Source: Colwellia_A sp047621305 (GTDB lineage: Bacteria > Pseudomonadota > Gammaproteobacteria > Enterobacterales > Alteromonadaceae). From it: a stretch of 64,000 nt of DNA. The DNA is taken from NCBI GenBank assembly GCA_047621305.1, contig JBLHNB010000009.1, positions 1 to 64,000 of the forward strand. The letters are read 5' to 3'. Below are positions 63,346 to 64,000 of this stretch, one piece after another. Both the position numbers and the translations under genes were made by a program. Within the stretch, counting starts at the first letter, position 1, and the number at the start of each line of letters is the position of its first letter. The notes under the pieces are model-generated. The model was not told the origin of the DNA and ran no database searches. It saw only the letters and a list, made by a program, of their open reading frames with translations.

Positions 63346-64000
63346 TTAAACAATTTTATTTTGATTAATTAAGTTAATACTTTCTTCAGCAAAACCGACC
63401 CCCGCTTCATTATAAAAGTTAAATACTTTATCGACACCTAAGGATTCTATTTCTTCTCTTTCATCATCAAATCGTGCGATAGCTGCGATTTTTCCGCTAT
63501 AGTTTGCATTGCGTAATTGATGGCTCACCGTCTTTACATCTAGTACGGAAGGCGTTGCCAATAAAACTAATTTTATTTTATTGATATTGATATTTTCCCA
63601 AAAGTCTGGGTCTTCAGCATCGCCAACAAAAGCTTGAACGTCTTTGCTATTGAGCCAAGCAATTTTTTCTTGGTCTGCATCAAGTCCCCATGCTTGCTTA
63701 GGCAATTGTAAGTCAAGGGCCTTGTATGCGCCCATACCAACACGGCCCATGCCAATAACAACAATGGGCGCATCACAAGGCTGACAAAAGTCATCTTCTG
63801 GCAGTTTTTGTGATTGTTCATACTTTTTGAAGAAATCCTTGTTGTCAGTGTAAAATTGGTGAGCAACATTATAAGCCACGTTCGTAATGACAAAAGATAA
63901 GGAAACCGCTAAAGATAAAATGATGAGCCACTCGGTGGTTAACCAGCCAGACTTAGTACTTAAAGATGCAATGATTAAACCAAACTCACTGAAATTACTT
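63346..64000 (-). CDS. Kef-type cation:proton antiporter, C-terminal part (runs off the window)
   Basis: The frame is open from the window edge to a stop at 63346 and covers the last 218 residues. It begins with membrane helices (SEFGLIIASLSTKSGWL and EWLIILSLAVSLSFVITNVA) and continues into a soluble TrkA-N/Rossmann domain (VVIGMGRVGMGAYKALDL) with LDADQEKIAWL and ARFDDEREEIESLG. This is the CPA2 (RosB/KefB-like) layout, in which NAD(H) binding gates K+ or Na+ efflux. The start lies outside, so length and exact subfamily are unknown. Confidence 0.88.
   Translation of the reverse strand, partial: SNFSEFGLIIASLSTKSGWLTTEWLIILSLAVSLSFVITNVAYNVAHQFYTDNKDFFKKYEQSQKLPEDDFCQPCDAPIVVIGMGRVGMGAYKALDLQLPKQAWGLDADQEKIAWLNSKDVQAFVGDAEDPDFWENININKIKLVLLATPSVLDVKTVSHQLRNANYSGKIAAIARFDDEREEIESLGVDKVFNFYNEAGVGFAEESINLINQNKIV

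Overview
The window is a chromosomal stretch of a marine gammaproteobacterium, most likely of the order Alteromonadales and close to Colwellia, Cognaticolwellia or Thalassotalea. This is inferred from AT-rich, densely coding DNA, from the trmJ-cysE-isc order, from a TtpC-type TonB cluster and from the many cyclic-di-GMP proteins. It is not a database result. Nearly everything is housekeeping or signalling. No integrase, intact transposase, prophage or CRISPR array is visible.

Layout. (1) 1-3001: the 3' end of an unknown plus-strand gene, then a minus-strand operon that matches the ABC-three-component (ABC-3C) conflict-system design: a nuclease-like protein, a middle component, and a Walker A/zinc-hook coiled-coil ATPase that ends before the expected C-terminal ATPase lobe. 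(2) 3509-8622: a complete TonB energy-transduction operon (DUF3450, TtpC, ExbB, ExbD, TonB, TPR protein). (3) 8986-11235: a membrane GGDEF/EAL protein. (4) 11442-19908: suhB, trmJ, cysE, then iscR-iscS-iscU-iscA-hscB-hscA-fdx behind two tandem IscR-type operator/promoter modules. (5) 20189-29744: an MscS channel with a disturbed start, a GAF-GGDEF-EAL protein, a serine hydrolase, a solute-binding protein, decayed sequence and an 820-residue PilZ-type protein. (6) 29791-38250: serB, a YtjB/Smp-like gene, argS-HDOD-tatD, prfC, holD-rimI. (7) 38321-45044: two tandem, closely similar genes for TPR-PAS-GGDEF-EAL proteins. (8) 45253-53181: tRNA-Trp, aceK, queA-tgt-yajC-secD-secF. (9) 53880-64000: an FHS-like MFS transporter, a GGDEF protein, nhaD, a peptide-deformylase remnant, a second MFS transporter, a small orphan, yegD, an exported peroxiredoxin-like/hydrolase pair and the end of a Kef-type antiporter.

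How the genes fit together. The isc operon builds Fe-S clusters, and its IscR product probably feeds back on the two operators in front of it; cysE next door supplies the cysteine pathway from which IscS takes sulfur. queA and tgt make queuosine, while yajC-secD-secF form the accessory Sec translocase. Five GGDEF and/or EAL proteins plus a PilZ-type candidate receptor lie within 64 kb; three of the five carry degenerate GGDEF motifs and probably act as phosphodiesterases.

The non-coding DNA holds five copies of a roughly 107-160 bp MITE-like element with terminal inverted repeats and a central palindrome, two pairs of 51-bp-period direct repeats sharing an 18-bp palindrome, and remnants of at least two dead genes. 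The most promising system is the ABC-3C locus at the left edge. SuhB has an Asn where the family normally has a metal-binding Asp.
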